Positions 44,633-57,674 of a stretch of 64,000 nt of DNA are shown here, one piece after another (within the stretch, counting starts at the first letter, position 1; each line of letters begins with the position of its first letter). The notes under the pieces are model-generated. The model was given only the letters and a program-made list of their open reading frames with translations. It had not been told where the DNA came from and searched no databases. This stretch comes from Colocasia esculenta (Eukaryota > Streptophyta > Magnoliopsida > Alismatales > Araceae): positions 68,671,184-68,735,183 of the forward strand of contig CM024764.1 in assembly GCA_014218235.1 (NCBI GenBank), in the 5' to 3' direction. The translations under genes were made by a program, and so were the position numbers.

Positions 44633-47600
44633 TTGGTTCAGTGGGACAACTGACCCTGACGAGGTAGAACACTGGCTAAATAAAACGGAGTGCATCTTCC
44701 ACGTCATGCAATGCGTGGATGGTGACAAATTACTACTTGCCACTTTCCAGCTAGAAAGGGACACCCGTGCATGGTGGGAATCCATGGGGGCCACTCGGGC
44801 TAATGCACAGTTCATGTGGGACGAGTTCAAAGAGCAGTTCAACTCCAAGTATTTCTCGAAACGAGTTCAGGAGAGGAAAGCCTCGGAGTTCGCGGCACTA
44901 AATCATAGGAACCTCACAGTTGCAGAATATGAGGCACAATTCTCCCGATTGGCACGTTATGCAAATCACCTTGTCAGCACCAAGAGGATGAAGGCGAAAC
45001 AATTTCTCAATGGGCTTAAACCCTCATACATCACTCAACTAGCACCACTTGACATCCAAACATATGCTGACATGGTCAAGAAGGCCCAGCTGTTGGAGGA
45101 TGCGACCGATCTCACTGATCGCATCAAGGGTAGAATCGTCAAGAAGGAACAAGCCTCAAGTTCCTCAAGCAGACCAACCAACGGCAAGAAACGGCTGTTG
45201 AGCATCACTGATGGGACAAGCCAAGAACGGAAGCCCAAGATCTTCACTCCCACTGCCCCAATCAAGCCCAAGTGCAAGCATTGTGACAAGCCTAGTCACA
45301 CTGTGGAAGAGTGCTGGAGGAAGGCAGGTGTGTGCCTACGTTGTGGTAGTCGCGAGCATCGCATTCCTGATTGCCCCATGTTAAAGAAGAATGACAAATG
45401 TCTGGGAGGACAGAAGAAGCAGGGCAGACTCCAAGCCATGCAAGAAGTTGAAACCACTGAAGAGGGTGGAGTGGTGGAAGGTACATTACAAGTCTTTTCT
45501 CAATCAACATTTATTTTGTTTGATACTGGCACTACACATTCGTTCATATCTCAAAACTTTACTAATACTCTGAATATTAAACCTACATCAATGAGTTTCG
45601 AATTACCTGTCACAACACCACTGGGAGAGAAAGCTAAATTGAACGAATATTTTCCATTAGCTGATGTAATGATTGGTGAACTCAATCTAAGAGCCGACTT
45701 GGTGTGTATGCCCATGGAAAGCTATGATGTTATCTTGGGAGCCAATTGGCTATCCACATATGGAGCGAGTGTCGATTGTAGAAGAGGGAAGATCTCATTT
45801 AGTGAATTCCATATGTTGTCCTTCACGAGTCGAAGACACAAGAGACAATTGTCTCTAGTCTCTGCCATTCGTGCACAAGGCATGATTAGAAAACGATGTG
45901 TGGCATTCTTTGCCGCTATGGTTGTTGAAAAGAAAGCACCCAAGGTAGCAGACATACACATAGTGCAAGACTACTCCGACGTTTTTCCTAATGAGCTGCC
46001 AGGAATTCCACCTGAACGAGATGTGAACTTCTCTATCGATATGATCCCTGGAGCTACACCGGTGTCACGCCAACCTTATAGAATGTCTTCTGTCGAGTTA
46101 AAGGAATTGAAAGAGCAATTGATGGAGTTGCTAGAGAAAGGCTTCATCAGACCGAGTACTTCCCCTTGGGGAGCACCTGTTTTATTTGTCAAGAAGAAGG
46201 ACGGATCCATGAGATTATGCATTGACTACAGGCAGTTGAATCAACTGACTATCAAGAACAAATGCCCTCTGCCTCGTGTCGATGAATTATTTGATCAAAT
46301 ATCTGGAGCCAAATATTTTTCTAAGATTGACCTTAGGTCTGGATATCATCAAATGAGAATCAAAGATGCAGATATTTATAAGACGGCTTTCAGGAGCAGG
46401 TATGGACATTATGAATTTATCGTTATGCCTTTTGGTCTAGCCAACGCTCCTGCAGCTTTTATGCAATTAATAAACAACATCTATCAGCCATACCACGACA
46501 AATTCATCATGGTATTTATTGATGATATTCTTATATATTCCAAGACTAAGGAAGAGTATGAGGAGCATCTGAGGATCGCTCTGCAGATCTTACGTGACAA
46601 TAAACTCTATACAAAATTGAGCAAATGTGAGTTCTGACTCGAAGAAGTTTCATTTCTAGGCCATGTCATATCCGAGGATGGTATAGTTGTTGATCCTTCA
46701 AAGGTTGAAGGTGCACTTAATTGGGAGAGACCAACCAATGTTATAGAGATTAGAAGTTTTCTTGGACTGGCTGGCTACTACAGACGGTTCATAAAGGACT
46801 TCTCAAATATTGTTGCACATCTTACTCGCCTTACGCGAAAGAAGAACCCTTATGTCTGGAGCAAGGAATGTGAGAAGAGCTTTCAGACGTTGAAGAAATG
46901 CTTGACATTTGCACCTGTTCTTACATTACCAGTTGAAGGTGAAGGATTCTCAGTTTATACTGATACATCTGGTATCGGTCTAGACTGTGTGTTGATGTAG
47001 AATGAGAATGTGATAGCTTATTCGTTAAGACAATTGAAGCCTCATGAGGTCAACTACCCTGTTTATGACTTAGAATTGGTTGTAGTTGTCTTTGCACTCA
47101 AAATTTGGAGGCATTATCTATACGGAGAGCAATTCATTGTTTATTTAGATAACAAGAGCTTGAAGTATTTATTCTCCCAAAAGGAACTCAACATGAGACA
47201 AAGGAGATGGTTGGAGTATCTTAAAAACTTCAACTTCAACATTCAATATCACCATAGTAAGGAAAATGTTGTAGCTGATGCACTTAGTAGGAAGCTTATG
47301 GCATCCTTATCTTGTCTAGTTATGGGCGAGATGCAGTTACTGGAACAATTCGCCAGACTAGACATAAATATTAAACAAAGGAGCGACCAGGTATTGGTTG
47401 CTAATCTCAGGGCACAACCCGACATATTTGTTGAGATTAGATATCAACAAGTAAATGATCCCTTTCTAATCCGTGTCAAGGAGATCTTAGCAGATAGACC
47501 AGATTTCTCCATCACTGAGGATGGAAGATTGCTATTTCATGGCAGGACCTGTGTTCCTGATAATGAAGAATTAAAAAGGAGGCTGATGAATGAAGCTCAC

Positions 47601-48145
47601 AAGACTAAGTATACTATCCACCCCAGTGCAATCAAGATGTACCAAGATATGAAAATAACATTTTGGTGGCCTAACATGAAGCATGAGGTGGCTGAGCATG
47701 TCGCGCACTGCCTCACATGTCAACAAGTTAAAGCAGAGCACAGACGTCCTACGGATGTACTCAAACCCCTGGACATACCAGAATGGAAGTGAGAGAGCAT
47801 TGGCATGGATTTCATCATGGGTTTACCCCGAACTCATGGTGGACTCGATGCTATTTGGGTCATAGTGGACCGACCAACTAAATCCGCACACTTCTTAGCA
47901 ATCAAGAGTACCTGGAGTGTGGATGTGTTAGCTGCTTTATATGTAAAGGATATTGTAAGATTACATGGAGTTCATGTATCCATAGTCTCTAATCGTGACC
48001 CAAGGTTTACCTCTCACTTTTGGAAAGGGCTTCAAACTGCACTCGGTACTAAACTCAACTTTAGTACTGCATTCCATCCACAAACAGATGGGCAGACTGA
48101 GAGGGCAAACTTGATCGTGGAAGACACGATGCGAGCGTGTACTAT
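44633..48145 (+). pseudogene. gypsy element A gag-pol, continued and truncated
   Basis: Gag continues (WFSGTTDPDEVEHWL region, ARAWWESM). Two zinc knuckles follow at about 45273-45376 (CKHCDKPSHTVEEC, CLRCGSREHRIPDC), then protease (LFDTGTTHSFIS, about 45517). RT covers about 45960-46640 with FIDDILIYS and the full KIDLRSGYHQM and PFGLANAPAAF motifs. RNase H covers about 46940-47300. Integrase has a zinc region (HPSAIKMYQDMK...CLTCQQVKAEH) and core (SIGMDFIMGLPRT, VSNRDPRFTSHFW, AFHPQTDGQTER). Stops are TGA 46636 and TGA 47790, both where Trp is expected, and TAG 46998 where Gln is expected. The integrase ends abruptly after MRACT, where block C begins; the rest of A and its 3' LTR are not in the window. 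Confidence 0.92.
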
Positions 48146-50683
48146 TGTAACGACCCGACCTCCCGGACCCCCGCCAAGGACCCCGAAGTTAGCGTCGCCA
48201 CCCACGGATCCGAAGACCTGGAAGGGCTAGAAGAAATAGTCTAGTGAGATATGTACTGAATTTAAATAACTATAACAAGATATACAATATACAAAAGTTT
48301 GTACAACATGTCACAAGTAAAAGCACAGGTACAAGAAGAAAGGTGCAGTCCTTAAGTGGCATACCCCGAGAACTTGCAAAGCACAACTCTCAACTCACTC
48401 AGGTACAAGAGCTCACAACACTCGCTCTCACTGCTGCTGACAACACACGGCACCACAGCCGCCTCCGCAAACCCGTCTGACACCGAGCTCCTGCGACGAT
48501 GAGCCCCTAGCTGAAGAGAGTAGGGGGTGAGTCTTGCGAACAAGGCCCAGTAGGGATTACCAGTCCCTCACCGGCCAGAGCAGCAGGAACACCAAAAATA
48601 GGAAACTACACTAGAAAGTTGTAAAGTGAGGAACACCTACAGTAGGGTACTACTAAGCAGCAGAATAGAACAATGCAATGTCACGACCACCAACTAAGGT
48701 TGTGACACACACACGACTCCCGTAGAAACCACGGAGTTAGGCACAACACAGAAACAAGTCTCGACATGCCTGCCGAGACAGGGATCTCATGGAGACCACC
48801 GAGCAACCACGTGAGAAGGAAGTCTCACCACAAGCACGGCCACCTCAGACCTCCACAAGGTCGAGGGCCCACAAGCAGAACCACCCCAGACCCCAGACAC
48901 ACCATGAGGTTGGGAAGCCACACACGCCGGTGCCACCACGGACAGGCACCCAAGAACGGGACTATGGAACTTAGAGGACACCAAGCGGAAACCACCAGAA
49001 GCACAGGCCAACAAGGCCAAACCAACGATGCCTACGAAAACTAGACACAGCAGCAGCCACCGCCACTGGCAGCCAAGAGGAGGACACACAAGCCACTCTC
49101 TCTGCTCGCTAGCCTGGCTCCTGCCTCTAACCTCCCCGGAAGAGCGAGACAGAGCCGCCACAGAACACCACAAGAATGCACGCACCACCGCAGCCTGGCC
49201 AAGCTGCGGCCCTACGCCTAGCACCACTACTTGGCTCCGGAACCAACACATACAGAGGCAGTGAGACAAAGGACTATCTGGGCTGCGCTGGGAAGAGAAC
49301 CTCCTCAACGACCTCGGCATCCCGCCCCAGACAAGAGAGCTCTACAAACGACTCGGTGCCACTGTCCAAACCTTGTTTTCCCCTCTACTCCAGAGTCTGC
49401 GACTCAAGCACGCTCGTTGCCCTGAATGCTCCCTCAAAGGCGCACGAGGATGGGGGTCCCAGACAAGAGAGACAACCTCTGAACGGGACAAGCCCTCAAG
49501 TGCCAAGCACCTCGCGAATAGGCGGGGCAAGCACAACAAAAACCATGCTGAACCGCTGGCTTGTAACCCACGACAAGCCCAACAAGCACAAGGCATGCAC
49601 GGACCCTCGAGAGGACCGTCGGCCAACCAAGGCACGCATGAGCAAGCCAGAACCTTGGAACACCACCAGTCAGTACAGAAAACATTACTCTGCTAATAAT
49701 CGATTGACCATCAGACAATTGATTATTAGACAGACTCGAGCCTCCTGGCACTGCCGCCAGGACACGGCCACGAAGGTGTCACCTTCGGTCATTGAACGAG
49801 CGAGATAACCTGCCGCATTCCCCATCAGAAGGTCCTAAGGGCAAGCCTGCCCTGGGGCACATGCCGACATGCTAACCGAGGCCACAGAAGCACCCGAGGC
49901 AACACAGGTACTGTCGCGTCCCCCCTAGCCGTCGTGATACCATCGCGACGGGGAAGGGCACCGCGACAGCAACCCTATCACGACGGGGCAGAGCGTCGCG
50001 ATAGCAAACCATGTCGCAATAGGAAAACGCGTAGTGACAGTGATCCTTATCCCGACGGGACAACGCATCGCGACAAGGTCGCGACCGACTGGGCAGACGC
50101 CTCTGCTGGTGTCGCAACCGCGGTATGCTCCATCCCGGGGCCACCCACACACCACAAACACTCCACACGGGGGAGGGGAGCATGGAGAAGCAGTAAATAC
50201 TAGCTAGAAAGCATGAGGAGCTCCCAATCCACCCGGATCGAGAAGAGCACAAGCAATCCCTACCTTAAATGAAGAAATGAACCCATAAGGGCCCTTCACG
50301 TTGGATTCATCACCTCCTTCTCGCTCCACGCAAGCTCCACAACGCCAAGGACACGAGCACGACCCTCCTCCTCACCTGAAATGCACAAAGGGGAGAGAGG
50401 GAGGCAGAGCACCGCCGGAGGGGGAGAAGAGAGGGGAAGGAGGGAGAGAGAGAGAAGGGGCTGTCGGCCAAGGCCTTAAGCCTTCGGCACCCAAGTTGCG
50501 ACGGGGCGACGCATCACGTTGAGGACCCTAATGCGACGAATCAACGCACCACAACAAAAATGCGTCCCCCATGGATGCCGCGACAACTCGATAGGTCGTA
50601 CTGACACGCCTGCCACCCTGACAGACGTCAGACGACCGAAACGATGGAACACTGTCACGACCCGTTGACCGGGCGCAACACGA
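48146..50683 (-). mobile_element. LTR-like block C (gypsy type, probable solo or truncated LTR)
   Basis: Begins TGTAACGACCCGACC, sharing its first 11 bases with the LTR end of B, and ends near GGGCGCAACA. No pol is inside. Read on the - strand it has a leader-like region (GAGCTTGCGTGGAGCGAG, then AAGGTAGGG) like that of element A. It also has a cluster of GTCGCG/CGCGAC motifs at about 49915-50110. No matching 5-bp duplication is found at the two edges, so at least one edge is a rearrangement. The many open frames come from high GC content and show no domains. Confidence 0.6.
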
Positions 50684-51120
50684 AGATGCAACAGAGAAGA
50701 TTGAGTTCACCATTGAGCTGGTTCCTGGCCAGATTGTACTTGGAGATTCTCGCCCATCAGAGCTGGTTGTGGACAAACTAACGAAGACTGCCAGATTCTT
50801 GCCCATCAGAGCTGGCTGGGGTGTGAGCAGGTTGGCCAGATTGTACATGGAGCGGATTGTTTCTTTGCACGGGGTGCCAATCTCTATTGTGTCAGGTAGA
50901 GATCCTCGCTTCACTTCTGGGTTCTGGCGCAGTTTCTAGAGAGCTTTGGGGATAGAGTTAGCATTTAGCTCTGCCTATCACCCACAGTCAGACGGACAGT
51001 CGGAGCAAACTATCCAGACTTTGGAGGACATGTTGCGAGCTTGTTGTCTGGAGTGGCAGGGGTCTTGGGCAGCTCACTTGTCATTAGTCGAGTTCGCATA
51101 TAATAATAGTTATCATTCCC
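50684..51120 (+). pseudogene. element B-like fragment: RT start fused to integrase
   Basis: Encodes KIEFTIELVPG (the start of the B-type RT) and then, after about 50 bases, KLTKTARFLPIRAGWGV, IVSGRDPRFTSGFWRSF, AYHPQSDGQSEQT and EFAYNNSYHS of the B-type integrase. Everything between is deleted. The joint contains imperfect copies of sequences that occur just downstream. It has the same TAG (50937-50939) after WRSF as element B. Confidence 0.85.
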
Positions 51121-51220
51121 AGGCCCGGGTGAGAAAGGAGGAGGGTTTGCGTTAGGTTGAAGCCAGCAGTAAAATAATATCAAATCCTTAGCATGAATTC
51201 TGATCTAAATATGTGTACTA

Positions 51221-51949
51221 ATGCTAGGGCGTCCCCGGCCCGGAAGCGACGCGTTTCATCGAAACTCGGATGGAATGATAAGTGAGCAAGGGCTAGCTAG
51301 GGCCTTCCCCATAAGCGACACGCCGCGATGGCACCCGATTGCGGTGTCAAATAGGCAAGGGTTCCCGTGTGGGGTTGGACGAACACGAGTAAAGAAGTTA
51401 GTCCAAAAATATAGGATCTGTCTAGCTACTTGGAATATAGGAACTTTAACGGGTAAGAGTTTAGAGTTGGTCAAGTTAATGAGGGATAGAAGGGTTAGTA
51501 TAGCTTGTCTACAAGAAACTAGATGGAAATGATCTAAAGCTAAAGATATTGATGGTTATAAAATTTGGTATACAGGAAATAGTAACTCTAGAAATGGTGT
51601 GGCCATAATAATAGATAAAGACTTAAAAGAGAAAGTTGTAGAAGTTAATAAATTGGGGGATAGACTTATCTTAATAAAACTTATCGTAGGTGATGTTACT
51701 TTGAATGTAGTTAGCGCATATGCACCACAATTGGGTTTAGAAGAGGGCATTAAAAAGCAATTTTGGGAGGCTATTGATAGTTTGATCCAAAATATCCCTA
51801 ATGAAGAGAAAATTTTATTGGTGGGGATCTTAATGGTCATGTGGGTGAAAGTAATAGAGGATATGAGAGGATTAATGGAGGATTTGGTTTTGGCGAGAGA
51901 AATGACATGGGTACTAGTATTCTTGAGTTTTCTATGGCTTATGATTTAG
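51221..51949 (+). pseudogene. LINE endonuclease part
   Basis: AP endonuclease-like domain of the LINE. This enzyme nicks target DNA to prime reverse transcription. A TGA at 51530-51532 splits the 103- and 116-codon stretches, which share the fold motifs TWNIG, QETRW and SAYAPQ. A frameshift near 51825 disrupts the GDLN region. Confidence 0.8.
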
Positions 51950-53269
51950 TAATTGCCAACAGCTTCTTCAAGAAGAAAGACGAACACCTAATAACATACT
52001 AGAGTGGAACACATAGGAGCCAAATTGATTATTTTCTTATTAGAAAGGCTGATAGAGTTTTGTGTAAAGATTGCAAAGTTAAGATTGCAAATTTATTCCT
52101 AGAGAGAGTTTAGCCCCACAACATAGGCTACTAGTAATAGATGCTCATGTTCCAAAATTTAAAAGAAAAACCATCATAAATAATTGTTCTAAGATTAAGT
52201 GGTGGAATTTGAAAGTAAAAATTTGGAAACATTTAAAAATCATCTAGTAAAAGAAAGTATTTGGAATTTAGATCAAGAAGTTAATGTAATGTGGAATAAT
52301 GTCACAAATTGTATAAAGAATGTAGCAAATCAACTCTTAGGTAAATATAAAGGTAAAAGGAATGTAGGAAGAGAGACTTGGTGGTGGAGTGAGGAAATTC
52401 AAAATACCATTAAAGCTAAAAGAGATTGTTTTAAGGCTTGGCAAACCAACAAGAATAATCAAACTTTAGAAGCTTATAAAATAGCTAAAAGGAGGGCTAA
52501 AAGAATAGTTAATGAAGCTAAGTCCAAGGCGTTTGAAGAATTATATAATAAATTAGGAACTCGAGAGGGAGAAAAAGACATATTTAAACTTGCTAAATTA
52601 AGAGAAAGGAAGAGTAGAGATCTAGATCATGTTCGTTGCATTAAGGATGAAGATCAAAGGGTTTTAGTTAAGGATCTAGAGGTTAAAGAGAGATGGTATA
52701 ATTATTTTCAGAAATTACTTAATGGAGATTGCTTTAAGGATGTCTCTTTAGAATAGAACCAAGAGTCGACAAAATTTGATAATTATTAGTATTTCAGGCA
52801 TATTAAGATGTCAGAAGTGGGTGATGCTTTAAGAAAAATGAAACTGGGCAAGACCTTAGGACCATATGGCATACCTATTAAAGTGTGAAAAGGCTTAGAA
52901 GACATTGGTATTAAATGGTTAACTAAACTTTTCAATAAAATTTTGAAGGAACGAAGAATGCTAGAAGAATGGAGGAAAAGTGTTGTAGTTCCTTTCTATA
53001 AAAATAAAGGGCATATTCAAAGCTGTAATAATTCTCGTAGAATTAAGCTTATGAGTCACACTATGAAACTTTGGGAAAGAGTAATCAAGAATCGAATGTG
53101 ATGTATGACTATTGTATCAAAAAATCAATTTGGTTTTATGCCTAGTAGATCTACTACAGAAGCTATTTTCTTATTGCTACAGTTAATGGAGAAGTATAGA
53201 GAGATGAGAAGAGATTTATATATGGTTTTTCTTGATTTGGAGAAGGCGTATGATTGAGTACTGAGAGAC

Positions 53270-54124
53270 TTGATTTGGTGGGCATTAACAAAGAAGGGAG
53301 TCTCTCAAGGATATGTTGACTTGATTCAGGATATGTACGATGGTGCTACTACTAGTGTGAGAACTATTGCTGGAGAGACTTGTGAATTTTCGGTCACTAT
53401 AGGTTTACATCAAGGTTCTGCCCTCAGTTTGTATCTCTTTGCTCTGGTTATAGATGAGGTAACAAAGCATTTGCATGATGATATCCCTTGGTGTATGTTA
53501 TTTGTGGATGATATTGTCTTAATTGATGAGAGTATTTATGCTTTAAATGTTAAGTTAGAAAGTTGGAGGCATGCTTTGGAGTCTAAAGGTTTTAAAATTA
53601 GTATGAGTAAGTCTGAGTTTATGTATTGTAATTATAGTAATCAAAGGGTGCTACAAGGAGATATGGTTCAACTTGATGGACAAGATATTTCTAAGAGTAG
53701 TAGCTTTCGATACTTGGGATCCATCATCCAAGAGAATGGGGAGATATATGACGATGTGGCACACAAGATTAAGGCAGGCTGGCTAAAATGGAAAAGTGCA
53801 TCAGGAGTCCTCTGCGATCGTCGTATACCAGTGAAACTTAAAGGAAAGTTTTATAGAACGGCAGTGAGGCCTGCTTTATTATATGGCATCGAGTGTTGGG
53901 CAGTGCGAAAGGAACATGTTAACAAAATATGTGTAGTAGAGATGAGGATGCTGAGATGGATGTGTGGTAAGACTAAAAAAGATAAGATTTGGAATGAGCG
54001 CTTCCGTGAGGATTTGGGGATAGCTCCAATTGATAGGAAAATGAGAAAAAATATACTTAGGTGGTTTGGACACGTGTACTGTCGTCCTAACTCGGCACCG
54101 GTTAAAAGATGTGACCAAATTTAG
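53270..54124 (+). pseudogene. LINE reverse transcriptase C-terminal part
   Basis: A 284-codon open stretch that begins just after an in-frame TGA at about 53254 (AYD then stop). It carries QGSALS, LFVDDIVL with both catalytic Asp residues, and the conserved post-RT region. The stop at 54122 is close to, but before, the normal end, because RGRPKMRWCNVIRKDL is readable downstream in another frame. Confidence 0.85.
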
Positions 54125-54219
54125 TGGATGCCAGTAAAAGAGTTAGGGGAAGGCCTAAAATGAGATGGTGCAATGTTATTAGGAAGGACTTGGACTTCTT
54201 GAGTTTAAACACAACTAGG

Positions 54220-55016
54220 TGTAGCACCCCGGAAATTTTAATTACATAAAAATTCAAATAAATAGAAATAAATAATTTCTATAATATCAGAGTATTTAAA
54301 ACATACGTATCATTATCGTATGTGCTAAAACACATCGGAAAATTCCGTTAAAAATATAAATCAACCCCACACATTATCTCTAAATGTACCACAAAGAAAT
54401 TTGTGCCAAGAAAAATTGAACTAGCCAAGTTTAAAGTGTTTTGTGACTTATTATCGTAATTCATAAATAAGTCGAAAAATCATTATCACACGTACTTGGA
54501 TGAGTCAGAAAATTTAATAAAAATAATATATGGACTTCAAATAATATCCTCTAATGACCCATCAAGAGATTTGTGTCAATAAAAATCAATTGGGCTAGGT
54601 TTAAGAGTTATCGTGACCGATTATCCAAATTAGGAAACAAGTCGAAAAACCGTTAACACGGAAATAAGACGGAACCAAAAATTTAATAAAAATGTTGGAG
54701 AGACTTCCAACATTATATATTAATGACCCAATATGATAATTGGCCCAATGGACAACATTTGACCCAAAAATCAAATGAAGCAAGAAAATGCATGGAAATT
54801 CGTAACTTAAATAAGCTGAAATTAGAAAGAGGCAATTAGAGTTGAATTGGGGTGAGAACATGCATTCTTGGCAACCCAAATTCAAGCTTAACCATAGTGG
54901 AAGGTTTCCTAAAGCCTCACACACTCTAATGGAGAAAGAAATCCTCAAATTAGGAAACTAATAAGCCAAAACCGCAACTTGGCTTTCCTTGTCACAATAG
55001 GCCTAATGTCACGTCC
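54220..55016 (-). repeat. truncated LTR D
   Basis: Begins TGTAGCACCCCGGAAATTTT, a typical end of plant gypsy LTRs, immediately after the LINE fragment. It is AT-rich with internal imperfect repeats (AAGTCGAAAAA.C, AAAATTTAATAAAAAT). It is interrupted by element E at 55017; the remainder is presumably beyond the window. Confidence 0.65.
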
Positions 55017-57674
55017 TAATAAAAGGCTATTTATCGGAAGTGACAGAAAATAGGCACAAAAGATAATACTAACATTTGTATATTCATATCATAAAGCGTG
55101 GAAGTCTTATTACACAAGTACTCCTCATTACAACTAAGAGAGGAGTAGATTAAAAACAAACTCTACTCAATACATCTTGTCTCATATTACTTAAAAAGAA
55201 CAGTAAAAGTTGGCTTAGCTTAACATGTCCATTCACTCAGCACACATGCCCTTAAACTTCAACCCCATCTAAGTTACCTGAAAAGAGTAGGAAATAGTGA
55301 GCTAACTAGCTCAGTAGAATTCAAATCCATAATTCAAGGGTGATTACACGATAGCAAAGGCAAGGATTAAACGAATATCAAAGAGACATGATCAAATAAC
55401 AGAACAGTAAACTTGACACAGTGATGATAAAACACAGGCATGTTCAGGTATATAGTTCAAAAATTGGTTCATATATCAGTTACATAGTACAGGAATCATG
55501 ATGACCATAGTCAAAAAGTATTTGATGCAATGCCAGACATCCTGACACCCTTTATCATTCCACGTGGTCCGAAAATAAATTTGGGTGCTCCTCCCAGGAC
55601 TGGACCAGCCCTATTTGCACAGACATATAATCAAGGCTTCCAAGGACCCAATAAATGTCATCATCAATTATTCACATCTCATAAGGTGTTCAAGTATATG
55701 AACTCTCAGGTGGTCAGGTTTTATAAACTCAATTACCGAATATTGGAGAATAGACTCAATCGGAGTACTATTCGTAATTGACAACTTTAAGAATAATTCA
55801 AGGGAGGTTAAGGTACACAATGTGGGTAAACTTTGTTGTAGTATGACAGTAAATACCAAGGTAAATAAGTGGGTAGCTTGCTATGCTAATAGGTTGAAGT
55901 TTTGACAAGGATTGATACAAGAAAGATTGCTAAAATTCAGTTCACGACAGCATGTGTCGATAGCCAGGAGGTGGCTGTCGACAGATAGAGGCTTCCAGAA
56001 CTGGGTTTGCTGGTCTAGGACAGTACCTGTCGACAACAATGGGCTGGCTGTCGACAGCTACTGTTGTCCCAGCAGTTCACAGTTCTGTGAAAGTGAAGTC
56101 TGTCGACAGGTAACTTCTCCCTGTCGACAACCATTGGTTTTTATTCCAGAAATGACTTTAAGTTCATCCTAAAAACTCTAATCATGGAACCTATGGACCA
56201 AGGCATGATTTATATCAAATAGAAGAATCTAATTGTAGTTTTCACAGTGATTTGTGAGCTAAACAAGCAAGGTGAAACAGGAGGTTTGCAATCCAAACTT
56301 GCCTAGCTAGAAACTAAACATGGCGTAGTGCTGGAAGTATAACCTTAATAGCAATAGTTTGTTGGAAGATTCCTACAAGATGGGTACTAAATATCAAAGT
56401 ATTTCATGGATCTATATCAAGGCATGAAGTACCAAGCATCTGAACAGAAATAACCACACGGTTCTAAAGGTACTGCGACTTCCAATAAACTCTATCATCA
56501 TGTATAAGGACCAAGGATGGGAGAAGAAGATAGGAATCAGTTTTTAAAGTAGAACAAGATTGTTCTTCTCCCAACAAGAATAAGTGTACCATAACTGGAA
56601 GAAAAATAGAAGAACTACAGGTATAGCAACTTGTCGATTTATCAAGAATTTCTTGTCATGTGTGGAGGATAGAACTGAACCAACGGGAGATGAATCCTAC
56701 CTTGCTAAACAAGTGAACTTCCATGTGATCTTGATGAAAGAGCCTAACCCAATAAAAGAAAACTCCTTCCCAAAGTAAATAACTTGCTAGCAACGGCAGT
56801 AGCTTCAACAGTAAGTTGACTCCAAGGTAGAAGTAGCTATAGTTGCAGCAAGAGCAGAAACCGAAATAGTTGCAGAAGCTATGAAGCCAGGAACTCCAGC
56901 AGCTCCTCCAGCAGCACTTCTAGCAGCAAGAAGTAGGGAAGACAAGAACAGGGCTAGAACAAAGGGTGTGGAAAGGTACGTATGAGGGAAGATGAGTGGC
57001 TTTTATAATCCAACGTCCAATCCATGCATGGTGACACCTCCATACGCAAGTGTAAACAGTAAAACCCCTTGGTTTTTACTGTTTACACATGGCCCATGCT
57101 CCCAACCTCACACCTACACCTCAGTCACCAACGTGTAAGAGGTTTAACCCACCATGACATGAGCTTGCATCACCCAAGATACATCATTATGTAAAATCCC
57201 ATAAATAGTTTACGTAATTGAGCCATAAATCAACTGACCCAATAATCCTTATGCAAATGTATCCAAATGATATCCATTTGTGCTAAAATTTCAGCCATGG
57301 GCTAATGTGATGGATTTACAAATTATGGTAATTTTAGTTTAATTTTTAGAATTTATTTTACAGTAGGTGAAAAATCACCCGGAAAATGGTCGCGTCGACT
57401 TAATCTCAAAATCCGAATGTCGAAAAATTCGGATATTTACATTTCTGATATCTTCACATTTTTCTGAAAATTATGGTGTTCTCAAATTTTGTTTTTGTTA
57501 TAGTTTTTCAGTGTCGCCATGTGGGAGCGTGCACGTCCGAATACGACACTGGGGTAACGTTCATTAATGCTAAACATTCTCGAATATTAATTAATTCAAT
57601 CTAAGAATAATGGTTAAGTCCAATAACCTTATTTTTTAAGTTTTACAACAAATAACGATTTTTGGGGTGTTACA
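55017..57674 (-). repeat. 3' LTR of element E
   Basis: 2658 bp, ending GGGGTGTTACA. It contains three hairpins built on TGTCGACAG (55956-56129), a GCAGCAG-rich segment near 56880-56940, and AT-rich ends. Confidence 0.92.
55956..56129. repeat. cluster of TGTCGACAG hairpins
   Basis: Three paired motifs: GTCGATAGCC/GGCTGTCGAC (55956-55984), TGTCGACA/TGTCGACA (56028-56056), and the perfect TGTCGACAGG/CCTGTCGACA (56101-56129). Loops are about 7-13 bases. The same cluster is present in the other LTR at 63788-63965. Confidence 0.85.

Larger units (their letters stand above)
51121..54219 (+). mobile_element. RTE-type LINE (non-LTR retrotransposon), decayed
   Basis: Endonuclease domain at about 51400-52100: ICLATWNIGTLTGKS, ACLQETRWK, VVSAYAPQ, and later SQIDYFLIRK, with frame breaks. 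A linker region at 52199-52756 includes ETWWWSEEIQ and AKRRAKRIVNEAK. RT follows from about 52800: MYLVFLD-type LDLEKAYD, GLHQGSALSLYLFALVIDEV, and the catalytic LFVDDIVLI at about 53497-53523. The C-terminal region has RYLGSIIQENGEI, GIECWAVRKEH, RMLRWMCGKT and RKDLDFL. Stops are frequent, so it is dead. The endonuclease and C-terminal motifs fit plant RTE elements. It is cut at the 3' end by LTR D at 54220; no poly-A or tail repeat is seen. The 5' boundary near 51121 is approximate. Confidence 0.88.

Noticed and set aside
48766..49808. Long ORFs on both strands in block C
   Set aside because: GC-rich LTR sequence lacking stops by composition. No motif recognised, and they overlap one another.
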